A stretch of 64,000 bases of DNA, taken from assembly GCF_010389155.1 (NCBI RefSeq), contig NC_057767.1, positions 38,663,688-38,727,687 of the forward strand, given 5' to 3'. The stretch is from Erigeron canadensis (Eukaryota > Streptophyta > Magnoliopsida > Asterales > Asteraceae). The translations under genes and the position numbers were made by a program. Of the stretch, positions 12,100 through 24,608 are shown one piece after another; position 1 is the stretch's first letter, and every line of letters begins with the position of its first letter. The notes below the pieces were generated by a model that was not told the DNA's origin, did not search any database, and saw nothing but the letters and a program-made list of their open reading frames with translations.

Positions 12100-13320
12100 A
12101 GAAGAAATGAAATTGAAACTTGGTAATTGAAATGAAATAAAGCTAATTGATATCACATTTATTTCAAAAAAAGAATCATATAAACTGATATCACATGGTA
12201 TTTTTAAAATAATAAAAACGAGAACTACTCGACTTTAAAATAATTTATATCACACCAAATGGGAATAAAATAATCGTTGATTTCCCACCCTCAACAATGA
12301 TTGAGGTTTTTGTTTAACCAACTTATATCTTTTTAGACAACCTCACGTTCGTATTGAGAGCAACAAAATACTTATGATGATATATACTTTCGAGCATTAG
12401 AATACCATATTGATTAGATCGAAAAATTATATAACACGATTCATTTAAATACCCCATGATATCTTCAAGTACGTATTAAAATTATATGCCTCGTATTCTT
12501 AGATCAAGACAGCGCAAAATGATTTAAAAATTTTACATACACGATTTACCTAACCATTTTGCATCAACGTTCGTGTAAGTTCAATTCGTGTATAAAGTAT
12601 TGATCAGCCAAATGAATAGTCTGACAAATATTGTTTATAAACAAAATTATGAGTAAAACAAGCTTGATTGAGATTTTAAAAAAACTTTTACATCATCGAC
12701 TATTAATTCTTTAAACTTTGTTTTGTTATTTTATTAACCATTTCCAATCTATAACTTAATTGCTAAAAAAACTATTTTTTTTAAAATTCAAAAATAGATA
12801 CTGGTAAGTTAAAATTTTTAAATAGCCAAATAGGTAAGTAAGTTGATACAAATTGAAAGAATACTATATGAATTGACAATGTTTTGAGATTGCTACGTTT
12901 GCATGTCTTTGAAACGTTAGATGTGTTTGTTCAATTCGGTTTTTGCAATGAAACCCATTATTCGAACTAAAAATCAACTAATATAGATTATAAAAAAAAG
13001 CTCAAATAGTTATGCTTGTGACATTAGATAAATTATCGTAAGATTAAAAAGTTCTGAATTCATTAGTTATTTTCTATAGAATTTTAATATTAAAAGTTTG
13101 AATTTTTCTTGTTCTTGCTATAAATAAATTAACTACATTAAAAAGAGAATTTGTTATAAGTAGTAGCTAGACAATGACATGCTATCTTAAAGTTGTTGAT
13201 ACATTATTATGTATTGTAATTAAAGAGTAAGTGTAATATCATATTCAATAATTAAAAACTAGTGTTATTATAGGTTGATTTTGTCAAATACATAAGTTGT
13301 TTTTTTTATATGTAACTTCT
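12100..13320. other. AT-rich spacer, no gene seen
   Basis: No reading frame with a recognisable domain, no clear terminal repeats and no tRNA-like head were found here. The sequence is simple AT-rich spacer between transposons. Confidence 0.5.
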
Positions 13321-13322
13321 TT

Positions 13323-14325
13323 TCTCTCTATATAACTAAGATAAAATAGGTTTTTCTTTAGGTATCATTTTTCTTTTTCGTACCTATTAAGCTTTTTTTT
13401 TATGTGTCATTCTCTAATAATTTTAATGTTTTATTATATATATTGACATTTAATTATATATTTTTTAATGCTTATGGGGTACTTTATTTGCCACGTCATC
13501 ATTTGCCTATATGGACTTTTTTTATAATTAATCTTAAATAGTAAATAAAAAGCAAAATACAAGATTAGAACTCATGACCTCTAACTTTTAATATTATGCA
13601 AAAACCACTTGATCTAACTTAATATTTGTTTATATTCTGCAAACTACGGTAGATATTCATTGAATATTAAACTAACTAAAAATCATTGATAATATATTGT
13701 CGATCTTTGTAACTTATCTCATTCTATTTTCCTTTGTATTTAATTATCTTTATACGTGGAATATAATATACTTTAATATAATGTAAAACTAGATTATATT
13801 GATAATTACATCTAATATTTACTAACCGATTATATTATCAATGTTAAATTAGATATTTACTTTATCAATTTCACACATATATTTTTGATATTTAAATCTA
13901 TATTTGTAACTTATCTTCATATAACTAAGATTCCGTATTTTGATAATATATGAGCGCAAAGATGTTTATATATGCTTTATAGTGCGTCTTATTATTAATT
14001 CAATGATAATTATCATTGTGCCGTTTTAAAATAATAATAAAAAAAATAATGATCATTGTTTTATATGAAATTGTTTTTTATACTATATTTAATATATATA
14101 GATCATAGAAAAATGAATTTCATGATTTATAAATATTTACGTTTCATTAGTCATGCTTTAACATTGATAAATATATATTATATATTTATAAATTATAACT
14201 TTATTATTTGCATCAGTTGTAAATTGACTATTTTTTATATCATAAACTATGAATAATAATGTAATTATCAGTTAATTTAGTTTACGTTATCGGTCAGTCC
14301 CGCATAACGTGCAAGTATAATCTAG
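13323..14325 (+). mobile_element. Probable Helitron, 3' end clear, 5' end tentative
   Basis: The 3' terminus CCCGCATAACGTGCAAGTATAATCTAG followed by T resembles the other Helitron ends in this window (shown here as CCCGCATAACGTGCAAG plus CTAG at 14322-14325). A candidate 5' end TCTCTCTATATAACTAAG lies about 1 kb upstream but is preceded by T, so the start is uncertain. The interior is AT-rich without coding potential. Confidence 0.35.
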
Positions 14326-14669
14326 TTTATCTATAAAAAGACGGCAAATCTGTCTCTGGAAAAAAAAAGAATATATATATACTCCGATATATTAGCTTGA
14401 ATATACACCAATCTACCTAACTACTATATAAAAATATTTATTTTTATTTTTATAACAAAAAAATTTCCAAACGCTTGATATTAAGTAAGATCCATATCTT
14501 TAGAGGGTTAGATTTCGATTCTTGTAAGTTTGTGTGGACTATTATCAATGATCATATTCAACGGGGATGTTATTTGCAAATTTTGTTAATAATGAATATA
14601 TGAAGCAAAGAGTGATTGATTCATGATTTGAGGGTCAATTTTTTTTTTAAAGGAAGCAACATATAAATG

Positions 14670-14872
14670 GTTAATACTCCTTAAGTAGATGCATTCACGT
14701 TGATTCTCTGATAATGTCCTAAAAGATTTGCCCTCCATGTGTTAGATTAGTATAACATTGTTAAGACCCTTCATTACATTTGAATGTGGCAGGATTCGAA
14801 CCTGAGAGCCCCTTTTACCCAAGAAGGAAACCATAATATGAAAAACTCTCTAACCACTGGGCTAGCATTAAA
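14670..14872 (-). mobile_element. tRNA-derived SINE, minus orientation
   Basis: On the minus strand the head reads GCCCAGTGGTTAGAGAG (A-box-like), followed later by GGTTCGAATCC (B box), then a body with CTAACACATGGAGGGCAAA. The same body occurs in plus orientation at about 43120-43290, so this is a family. Borders are approximate. Confidence 0.65.
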
Positions 14873-15189
14873 GGTCATTTACCTTGCAACTTACAACTAA
14901 CACACGACTCGACTCATTTTCTCAACGCAATTTGTAGATCAATAAATAACATAGAGCGATGATTGATGTTGAATGACTATATATGCACGTTAAAAAATAT
15001 CCATGACTCGATAGAAGTGCTAGCATTTACCAAAAGAATGACAAATGAGCAAATATTAACAAAAATGCAAGAAAATAAGTTTTTCTTTTTTAATCTTTTT
15101 GATAATTAACCATATACCTAAATATCATTAATAAATTAATTTATATAATTTATTTTTTACATCAATTACTCTTATATGAGTTACCTGTA

Positions 15190-15292
15190 ATACTTATTGT
15201 TATTACCATCACACGTCGCCACCACCATCACGACACAACGACACCGTTGCCGTTATCATCATCGTCTCCGTATTGCGTGAGCATCAAATCTA
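15190..15292 (+). mobile_element. Helitron 3' remnant
   Basis: A GC-rich tract with repeated CACCACCATCACGAC-type words leads into CGTATTGCGTGAGC and ends CTAAT, resembling the 3' ends of intact Helitrons nearby. No matching 5' end was found. Confidence 0.4.
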
Positions 15293-15430
15293 ATTTTATT
15301 TATGTGTATGCATACATATTTCGTGACAAAGTGTAAAATATGAAACTATATATACTATATATTACTTAAAATAATAATATTATATTTTCCAAAAAAATTT
15401 AGTCAAATTCACACATGTCATCCTTTTTTC

Positions 15431-15437
15431 ATAAATA
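15431..15437 (+). promoter_or_regulatory. Possible TATA box of the 15553 gene
   Basis: ATAAATA lies 122 bases upstream of the start codon, which would give a leader of about 90 bases rich in CT. A second AATAAATACTATA lies closer, at about 15480, and could serve instead. Confidence 0.3.
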
Positions 15438-15552
15438 GTGTGGTACCGTTTCCCACTCTTCATATCTAGTCTATTTTTTCAATAAATACTATATCTCTTC
15501 TCATTTCTCACAATATCTAAATTTTCCAACCAACTCTCTTTAAACAACAAAA

Positions 15553-15990
15553 ATGGCTAGAAGAGTAAGTTTCAGCCCGGGCATCGATGGTATGCCATCA
15601 CCTTTATACTTCACAAAACACAATCATGATATCGATAAACCCAACATGATATCAGAGCCGATGATTAAAATATGGGCTTTTCGGCCACGAAAGAACTCAG
15701 GTTTTTCCGCCATGAGATTTCTAGGTAGAATCAAAGCTAAAGTTGCACGAGCATTCGGTTTGGTGTCATCTTCTTCACGTAAAATATCATCATCATCATC
15801 GGATGATTCTTCATCATGCAAGAATATTTATTGTAGTAGTTTAGAAAGATCAAGATCGTATGTTGAAGCTTTGGATTCACATAGAGCTCAAGCCATTGAA
15901 GATTGTATTCAATTCTTGCATTCTTCTTCTTCTTCTAATTCTTCTTCCTCTTTTCAGAGGTCTAAATCAGTATCTGCCTTTTCTTATTAA
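15553..15990 (+). CDS. Small Ser-rich plant protein (family often labelled Josephin-like)
   Basis: This is an intronless reading frame of 145 residues with context AAAATGG at the start. The N-terminus MARRVSFSPG, a basic helix around residues 50-70 (AMRFLGRIKAKVARAFGLVS), a poly-Ser tract, and the C-terminal block SYVEALDSHRAQAIEDCIQF together match a family of short plant proteins. Members are often named Josephin-like in annotations, although no Josephin catalytic domain is present here. Codon use is even and there is no break. There is no transmembrane segment. Function is unknown to me; the basic and acidic halves suggest a small adaptor. The family assignment is from memory and is moderately sure; that it is a gene is more certain. 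Confidence 0.75.
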   Translation: MARRVSFSPGIDGMPSPLYFTKHNHDIDKPNMISEPMIKIWAFRPRKNSGFSAMRFLGRIKAKVARAFGLVSSSSRKISSSSSDDSSSCKNIYCSSLERSRSYVEALDSHRAQAIEDCIQFLHSSSSSNSSSSFQRSKSVSAFSY

Positions 15991-16668
15991 TATTTGTTTA
16001 AAGAATTAAAAATATTTATTTCATGTGGTTTATTAGTCTAGATAAACTGTAAATCAATTAGAAAATGGTAGAAAAGAAATTTTGTAGTACTAGTTTGAAC
16101 TTTTCAATGTTCTTGATTTTTATTCACCGTAAATTTAATCATATATAGCTAGTTTACACTTTACAGTCAGCAATATCCTTACTATATTTTATCTTATTAT
16201 TTTGTTGAATGAATTATCTTGCAATTTAATTTAGATATTCTAGAAATAGAAATAACTAGGCAGTTGCCTACGACAAAAACTATTCATAAATATTGTTCAT
16301 ATCGCTACTATCTTTTGAACGATTGATTGTGAAGTGTTGTGGACTTGTGGTTCTACTGTAGGTAGGTCAATGTTGATTTTCTACGAGAAATAAATTTGTT
16401 GTTTTTGTAATCGGGTATAACTTAAACCATACGTTAAAATCATGAGGGACTTTTTAACATGTGTAGAAAATGATTTGAGTGAGTTTGTGAGAGCAACATC
16501 ATCCAACAAAGATAATGTTAATATTATAAATCATTTTCCTTTTGTAATTTTGTGTTTAAAATGTTACCATGTTTTTATAAATCTCATATTTGTATATATC
16601 TAGCACAATTTATAGCCATATGGTATCATCTAGAATATTAGTTGAATTTTACTGTAACATGATTGCTA
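15991..16668. other. 3' flank of the small Ser-rich gene, AT-rich spacer
   Basis: Likely holds the 3' UTR of the upstream gene. Otherwise no gene or clear repeat is seen. Confidence 0.4.
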
Positions 16669-16757
16669 TCTCTGCTCCCTAATAAAGCAAATCTCCCCTT
16701 ATTAAATATTGTTGTCTTCTCCACTACTACCGCCAAATTGCACGGGTACCATGCTCG
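16669..16757 (+). mobile_element. Very short Helitron-like remnant
   Basis: The segment starts TCTCTGCTCCCTAATAAAGC after an A, and ends TTGCACGGGTACCATGCTCG before a T. Both ends look like Helitron termini, with the terminal CTAG changed to CTCG, around only 89 bases. It may be a deletion derivative. Confidence 0.4.
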
Positions 16758-18309
16758 TATCATTTAATATAATTGCATCCACATTTTAGTATGGTATCTA
16801 AATAACATTTTTGTTAAAAGTTTTCAAAATAGCCATAGTGCTTTGATTCGTCCTGCTAAGAGTTATGGTCAAAAAAGGAAAAGAAGAATTTATGTTTGCT
16901 ATTTTTTGACCGGTCTTTATCTTATGTCGTGAATTACATAACCCCTTAGGTCCACTTTAATTACTTTTTCCTAGCTATTTTTGAGTTCTATATTTGGCTC
17001 TTTGGTTTGTTTTTAACGAATCAATAGTTGCCATGTGTCTTTGTTAAAATCTTGCCAATATGAAAAATGTAATGTCAAAAACTCAAAATCTTGTCAAATT
17101 GTCAAAGGTTACTAAACCCAAAATACAAAAACAAAAAGTGGGTCCTTGTACTTGATTTTGTGAAAAAAAAAAGACAAAGAGAAGCCACAATCGGTCATAT
17201 AGCCGATAGTATTTGCCAAAAAGAACCAATTGCACTTGTTAATACACATGCTACAATGTTGTCAAAGAGCCAATAGAAATCAAAAGAAAATAACTTATGT
17301 TTTTTTACGACTGCACCTTTACCCCTAAGTTTTATTCTATTTAATAGAAAAATAAATATTATTCAATTAATTTAGTTTTTTGAGAGGCATCAACTAGCTT
17401 ATAGTCCGATTCCATCTATACTCAATTTATCATAATTCTATGTGCTATCATAGCATCAAGCAAAACATTAATAAGTTAGATAATTAAACTTGTATGATAT
17501 CTTATTATAGATAAAACATATCTGTTTATTATAAGAGTATATATAACTTGCGCTTAAAATACGATGGTTCAACACTTTAATTACTTTTTCCTAGCTATTT
17601 ATAATTTATTTTTTAAAAATGTAATCGAATGTGTTTGCGTATATTGACGTAATAATTCAACAACTCCAACGTAACTACTCTCATATGTGGGGTACATTTG
17701 CATCGATTATCCATCATGTTCCTTCTATAAAATTATAATATAACTGTCAAAAAGTGTTACAAAAATTATCTACTTTATTACGAGTACTATTTTTGCAGGA
17801 TTTTTCGATAACGCTGATAGTTCATGTTGGATGTTGTCTACTTCTTTTGGTTTTTGTTTTAAACAATGATTTTTCTTCATAATCGTATTTGGAAGTTTTG
17901 ATACCAACACTTCAACATTCAAGTTATACGAATCTGAAACTGAACAGTCGCTTTAGTCGTTGGTAGAGGTAAAACTTCCTATATTACATCCTCAGTATTT
18001 TGCTTATTACGAGATGAAGTATTGTCGATATTAACATTGTACAACTTTTATTAAGCATGTAGAACAGTAAATCAGAGTAGTCATATAGAACCTGATTAGA
18101 AATGTCATTTACAAGGAAATGGGAAAATAGTCAAATACCTGGTAAATACCTGGTAAATGCGGAATTTCAGTTATTAAAATGTCAAATTATTTAATAACTA
18201 AAGCCAAATCCAGGAGATTTGAAACCCAATTAGTTCATCTAGTATTGGTCATTTTTTTTCCAATTTATAAACTACTAGGTCTTGAATTATACTTGTACAT
18301 AATTAAGTT
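16758..18309. other. AT-rich spacer with one exact 28-base repeat pair
   Basis: No gene is seen. A 28-base sequence containing TTAATTACTTTTTCCTAGCT occurs identically at 16953-16980 and 17573-17600. The open frames here are short and show no domain. Confidence 0.5.
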
Positions 18310-20990
18310 AATATTAGTCCATTCAATTGAATATTTTCATTTTGTAAGATCGCAATTTGTCATCTGTTTCAGATTATGAACTTTCAAATTCATTTGAACA
18401 TTACTTGGTTGAAGAGAATGAGAAAGACTCCAAACATTGATTTTAACTTTGAGTCTATTTCCACTAAACTACTCAAAATAGAGTGGTAAAGTTACGAAAA
18501 AGAAACAATATCAATCTTTGCCACTTGGGTTTGAGGGAATTCTGCAACACCCATAGAAACCGAGAATCATCAGAGCAAATGGAAGGTAAACGCAATGAGA
18601 GATGCTACTCACAGAACGAGTAAACATAGAAACATGAGAACCAAGCTAGCTGGAGATCTGGCATTACAAGTTGGCTCGAAAACTGAATCAGTCATATCCC
18701 ACTGTGAAAGATGGCAATCTAATAACCAATTCGGCATGAAGTAATGGACAAGTAACAGCTGCCTATTCACTTCAGCTAAAAAGACATACAGTCAGCTGCT
18801 GTTTCCATCTAAATGTTTAAATCTAAAATCGCGATATTGTTGGGTTTTACTATACTCATAATTCCTACATATCTGGGATTGTATTATGAAAATCAATGAG
18901 TTGTAATACACACACCAAGTCATAAGTCATCCCTAATAAAGATATCAATTTGACATCAACTACAATTTCAATCTATTATTTAGCATAGTACAATAAAGCT
19001 GGAAATTTTACTGACAACATTAAAAGATAATGCCAATTATATTTCCCAACATGATGGTTTTCGAGTACGCCTTACAGTTTAATCAACCTACATCCCTTAC
19101 CACTAACTGGACATCCAGCAAAAGAAGAAATAAATCAACTGGCATTGATGATAACAAATCAATTGACAGGAAAGAGCCATTTATACCGAATATGAAGAGT
19201 TCTAAATTGCCATCAAGTCATCAACAGTGATTGACTAAAGCCTGTGTACCTTTATTCCTTAAACAACCTTCAAGACCTATGCCAAGATTAATGCAAGTTG
19301 TGAGCATCAAATGATGACTACTAGGGCCTCCAAATTAAAGGCATGACTAAAAATTGTGGATGTTCACTAATTTAGGTTATTATGACATCATTCACAGTCC
19401 CCAATTCAATCCTTACAGATAAGTATAACTAATACCGACTTGGATGTACTCAAAATGTGGATATAGTGATCTATATTGCATCACTATACCTTTTCCACAA
19501 CTGATTCCTGAAGATTTGATCCAACTGACAAATTACGGAAATCGAACTACAAAGGTTTCCCGTTATCAGTTCATCATGTTCTTTTCATGACATACATGTG
19601 CATCCAGTTAAAATGCAGAGCCAGTTCTAACCTATTCTAGCAACAACTCCAACGGTAACTACATACATTGATCTTCTTCAAGCTTCAGATAAACTACCTA
19701 ATTATACTTTACCAAGGTAAAGCAAACATACGTTAAGCCAAGGTTCTCTAATTTCTATGTCTCTTCATGATACACAAAGGTTTCTAACCAGTTTTGTTAT
19801 TTTGAAGTCATAACTCACTACCAAATATGAACCAACAAAAAAATATACACATGTATAAAGGCAAATCGTAAGCCGTATGTGGGAAGTCATAGTGCGTAAT
19901 TTATAACTAATTGAAGTAAGAGTCTGCTTAAGAACTTCTATTCACAAGTCACAAAAGTAACATTAGATACTGCCTAATTTAATTCATGTTACATTTACCA
20001 TCAAATATATCAACAGCTGCAAGTTACTAAAGTTCATATTTTGTGAGTAATCATTGACTTCTAAAACTGTTAACGACATCACATGACACAAGAGCCTCTA
20101 AATACATTGCTGCAAGAATAGCCTCAAGTACAGATAAATATACAAAGAAAGCTAGTGCATACCTTTAAGCAACAAGATGATAAACGCCTATCTGAAAACA
20201 AAATCTTTGCACCTTGTTTGGTTGGTGTATGCCCCAGCACCCCATTATTGTATCATACAAACACATAATACCATTTGTACCTTCACAGATATCATGAAAC
20301 CAAAACTGTACCTGAAAAAACCGAGCTTTGCCAGACCTCAAGGTCTTCAACTTCTTTGCTGATAACAAAAAGTCGTTCTCCACCCCCTTCGATCTTCTTA
20401 ATTATCCCTCTTTCCGAATCCTCCAACTTATCCATAAAGTTTCTAACAAACGATTTTTCAACAATCTCGGCATTATCCACACCATTTTGTGCAACTCTAG
20501 ACCACACTTCCAGTCCACCATCTCTCCCAACAAAAACTTGCTTTTGTAACAATGCACCACAATATTAAGCATACCTCCGCTAGTATTCCGCAAACTAGGA
20601 TTATAATCTCTTAAATAAACCCAAGGATCATCACTTAACTTCCGCAAATCGGCCATAGCCAGATCACCAGATTTCGAGCATACCTTACACATAGTAAGTT
20701 CATTCACATCAAAACTGACATTGGCAAAAGAGTCTCAGAATCTACTACTTCGTCCTGAACCTGGCTCATTCGTCTCCCAAGCAACCTTTCCCGACCTCTG
20801 ATCATACAACCGTATACAACCAGAAGACCCAAACGCTCCAGACATTATGACATTCTTAATTCCTTCAAATAAGTTAGGGTTCCAGGAAGACGAATTACCA
20901 GGTTGCCTCCCTATCTCTGCCTTCACTCGGGCTTAATATATTCATGGATCTGTCGGATCAGTCCACTCGACCGATCTGTTGGAAAACTCT
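18310..20990 (-). repeat. Segmental duplication, decayed copy (partner 25505-28375)
   Basis: This block is collinear and in the same orientation as 25505-28375. Matching landmarks include ATTACTTGGTTGAAGAGA, CAATCTAATAACCAATTCGG, GTACGCCTTACAGTTTAATC and CTAGTGCATACCTTTAAGC. It covers most of the second exon of the BTB gene plus about 2 kb of its downstream flank. The present copy is the degraded one. Confidence 0.85.
20294..20983 (-). pseudogene. Partial BTB-gene pseudogene (exon 2 fragment)
   Basis: On the minus strand this matches exon 2 of the intact gene at 27536-29172, from [10 protein letters not shown] to the C-terminal VFSGTVLVS. It is broken in several ways. A TGA replaces the Arg codon right after WTDPTDP and further stops follow. 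About 105 bases are deleted between the codons for KARV and VKAEIG. A second small deletion removes the SKSIVPGNL region. A stop follows GSGRSSRF. A one-base loss shifts the frame at the CYKKQVFVG equivalent. Exon 1 with the BTB domain is absent. It lies directly downstream, on the same strand, of the F-box pseudogene. Confidence 0.85.
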
Positions 20991-21076
20991 AGGTCAACCA
21001 GGGAGATTGATAACATTAATAACAGCAAAACCAAATTAGCTATGGCAGTTTCTATATTAAAACTAAATAAACTTAC

Positions 21077-21155
21077 ATTTACAGCTTGATCAGCAGACTT
21101 GCAGGCCTCAACAGTAGCCTCAGCATCATTGCTAAGCCCAACCATGTCACCATAC
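21077..21155 (-). pseudogene. Possible last exon of the F-box pseudogene
   Basis: A short frame reading YGDMVGLSNDAEATVEAC and on to AVN is bordered by an acceptor (TTTTAG) and a donor (GTAAGT). Phase fits the F-box 3' donor at about 21259 (AATCCTCC then GTAAGTTT). I do not recognise the peptide. The next downstream sequence on this strand is the duplicated BTB fragment, so a chimeric transcript is conceivable. Confidence 0.35.
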
Positions 21156-21186
21156 CTAAAACAGCAAGGAACATCTTAATTAGCAT

Positions 21187-21208
21187 ATATATATATATAT
21201 ATATATAT
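21187..21208. repeat. (AT)n microsatellite
   Basis: About eleven AT units inside the putative intron of the F-box pseudogene. Confidence 0.8.
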
Positions 21209-21258
21209 AAACAATGACATGACATGCTAAGGTTGTATACATAAACTTATGAAACTTA

Positions 21259-22350
21259 CGGAGGATTGGGGGACACAAGGGTCTCATCATATATGATCCG
21301 GTCATATGTATGCATCGGCAACGCATGTTTTGTTAATGTGAATTCCTCCATATTCATTACTCGAAAAGGGGAGTTGTCACGACCACCCTCCGAAATCGAA
21401 ATGCAAATATCCCGGGCATTCCTAGTCATGCATATGCTGTAGGGGCTATCACAAAGTCGCCGAGGCGGGAAAAAAGACGTCCGTCATCAACATTCAACTT
21501 CCACATACTTCCCTGTGTTAATGGTCTGAGCCAAGAACCTATTTGATAACCTACACACAAGTGAATGAATCCGTCGATAACCGTTAACATTGCATGATTA
21601 TGAAATCTCGCTTCACTTGGAAGGAAAAGTGGAAATTGTATCTCCCAGAAGTCTTCCGTGTTCACATCAAAACAAATGATACTTAGATCATTCGAATCTT
21701 TGTACACCAAAAAGTAAAGACAGTGGTCAAAGAAGGTTGCCCGAGTCCACGGTAATGGTGCAAGAACGGGTCGGGGTCATAGTTTCCAGTAGTGATCAGG
21801 AATTCAATATTTCTCCATGAATTCATTCTATGGGAATAGATATAAACCCTGCAGGACCGAAGATCCACATAAACCTTATATATATAGAAGCTTGTAGTCA
21901 TCATTGTCGGAATAGAATCCGATGACATCGTATTCAATAGAGGGCAACTTGTAATAGGCACCGGTGAACGGATTCCATAAAGCTAGACTTTTGACGGTTT
22001 CGGACGAGGCTACACATACCAATCCATCCAAGCTCGCTAAAAGCAAATCAAATCTCGGATCGGCTTCGATTGAAACCGATGGTAAGAGAACCGTGATAAG
22101 AGAATTTTATAGGATTTGCTTTTGTGATGGACGATTTCCAATGTTTGGAAACAGACTTGAAACGACATATACACTTGGCTGCAAGTTTTGGTAAAATCTC
22201 ATATTCTATTATATTATTATCTATATCTGCAGCTTTCTTTTTCTCAAATTCTATACTATTATTATTACTCGTATTATTATTGTTATCAATATTAATCGAA
22301 GGAGGAAGCTCATGATTCTTCCTTTGGGCGGCGAGTACGGTTGTCGCCAT
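21259..22350 (-). pseudogene. F-box/FBA-type pseudogene with several frameshifts
   Basis: The minus strand encodes, in changing frames, an F-box-associated protein. The start region has an acidic Asn-rich N-terminus, then the F-box core ILPKLAAKCICRFKSVSKHW. After a shift near 22060 comes LLASLDGLVCVASSETVKSL and ALWNPFTGAYYKLPS. After a shift at a TATATATA run (about 21885) comes YKVYVDLRSCRVYIYSHRMN. After another near 21720 comes FDVNTEDFWEIQFPLFLPSE and on to FSRLGDFVI. A last shift near 21430 gives SPFRVMNMEEFTL. Intact relatives are substrate receptors of SCF ubiquitin ligases. At least four shifts make this copy non-functional unless sequencing errors are involved. Confidence 0.8.
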
Positions 22351-22480
22351 GTATTATTGAAAAAAGCAGATGTAAAAAAAACAGAAAGAGGATGGATTCT
22401 TACTTGGGCAGGGACGGAGGATATTGAAAAATTCGATCAAAGTTCCTTGATACAAGAGGCGTGTCTATTTGTTGGTTTAT

Positions 22481-23340
22481 TTAAAATTTCATATATCTCA
22501 TTATTAATATAAAAAATATCATATATGTCCAATTAATTTTTGAAATATCAAAAATATTATTATTAAATATGAAATATATCAAAAATGTCAACTTTAATAA
22601 AATATAAAACACTAAACTCTTTTAAAATTATAAATAACTTTTACAATTTACAATTGTACCCAACCTTATTAATCCTAATTACATGGCATAACATATAACA
22701 TTCTAATTTACTTCGATTCGTATAATCTGTGTGACCAAATCAAGTGCACAACATGATCAAAATTATTGCTACACCAAGCATGATAATTTTTTTCACCAAA
22801 GTTTTTCCCTTAAACTTCTAATTTGTATATGTTGGATGGGTATTCAAAAAAGTTTCCTTTAATTTAAGTAATGACCAGATATGATCCAAACAGGATTCCA
22901 TTACCCTTATATGATAGAAAATATAAACAGACCAAAAATGAAATCTAGCTTCAAATGAATCATTGTTCAATATCCGCATGGGGAATAATACATTCTTCAT
23001 GGATAATAGTTTAGATATGAGCAAGTCTGAAAAATTTTACTAGCTAGCAAGATGATGACAATGATTGGAACCAAATGCGTTTGCAAACTTTGAGTTCATT
23101 ATAACAATGACTTTTTTGACAAGTTAATTTTAATTGGGCACATAAAGAAGAATATAATTGTAAAATTTAAATGTTATATATAATTTTTAAAAGATTTTAG
23201 TGTTTAATTTTATTAAAATTTAGTCATTTGGATATTTTTAATATATTTCATGTTTAATAATGGCCTTTGTGATATTTCAAAATTTAATTAGGCATGTATG
23301 ATATTTTTGACATTAACAATGGCATATATAAAAATTTCCC
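22481..23340. mobile_element. Long-TIR MITE-like element, about 190-bp inverted arms
   Basis: The left arm (about 22481-22670) and the reverse complement of the right arm (about 23150-23340) align over most of their length. Shared words include AAAAATATCATA, TGAAATATAT, AAACACTAAA and TCTTTTAAAA. The interior (about 480 bp) has no domain. The right end, read inward as GGGAAATTTTTATATATGCC, is followed outward by TAA, which hints at PIF/Harbinger. The left border is diverged and I could not fix a target duplication. Confidence 0.55.
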
Positions 23341-23345
23341 TAAAA

Positions 23346-24600
23346 TATATAATGTTTACTTTCGTTTTTTTTTAACCAACCTTTATTTTCGGTTAATGGG
23401 TGTTTGTGACTATGATAATGTGTTGTGGTAGGGGACAATACAGTAGAGGTGTCGTTTGATGTAAAAGTAATTAATCTAAACGATTAATGAAAATATTTTA
23501 AAAAATAAAAAACTAATAGTGTAATATAATTATTAAAAATATTTTAAACATTTTTTTTTATTTAACTTTTAACATGAGGATTATTTTTTTTATGAGAAAG
23601 CATAGATAATACGGTTGTCGTGTATGTAATATTTGTTATTGATACAATAACATAATATAGTAATTTATAGATAACTTTAACTATTGCATTATAAAATAGT
23701 CATTTCATTTCAATAACTTATTAGGACGTTTATTTATATTTATATTTGTATTTTTTTTTTATTTCTAAAATGGCTACTAAACTTTTTTTAAATTATATGA
23801 TATCATAATTTAAATAAAATTCTTCTAAGAAAAAAATATGGACTTACTATATCGTAAACTTTTTCAAAAATACTTATGAAAACAACGCATCTTTATTTAT
23901 TAAAATATTATTATTATTATTATAATTTAATATAAAATTAGCAAGTAGTTTAAAAAATATAAATTGATGGTGTACTGTGTACATGTGAATATGTGATGCG
24001 AATGGGGTTATTAATGATCAACCATATGAGAACCGTGTGGTATTAGCGCACATATTTTATTTGATGAAATGTCTTAGCGCGCAGTATGAGAATAATAGTT
24101 AACATGTTTGGTGATTCCATTAACATGTTAACTAGGAATGATATTGATCGGTGTAAGTGGTTAAATAGACCAAGAGATCGACGAGTAGGATTGAAGATTG
24201 AAAGAACCCAAAGCAATCTAAAAGGTAAAGAGCTATGCCTCAACTTGTGCTGTTAATCTGTTAATCGTATTATTACCTTGAACAATTGCTGTAGCATCAA
24301 AATGCTAAGAATATACCGATCAAGATCCTTTAAAGTTATAATCAACTTCATAGGTAAAGTTGAGTGGATCTTAACCTTTAGATTAAAATTAAAGGTCAAG
24401 ATTCAAAGTTGATATTTGAATCTTGACTATTTATTTTAATCCAAATGTCAAAATTATCAACTTCACCTATGAAGTTGATTAAAACTTTAGAGGATCTTGA
24501 TCCAAAATATACAGCCATACACATACACATACAAAACATTTTTAATAATCTTTGTTTAATAGAGAACACCAATGAACACAGATTTTTTATGTGCGAATTG
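23346..24600. other. AT-rich spacer
   Basis: No gene, tRNA-like head or bounded repeat could be supported here. A local inverted repeat around TCAACTTCATAGGTAAAGTTGA (written here only as the arms TCAACTTCA and TGAAGTTGA) occurs at about 24343-24480. Confidence 0.4.
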
Positions 24601-24608
24601 AGGTGGGA

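Noticed and set aside
14056..14256. 66-residue hydrophobic open frame
   Set aside because: Very AT-rich, Ile/Tyr/Phe-dominated translation typical of random AT sequence, inside a probable Helitron.
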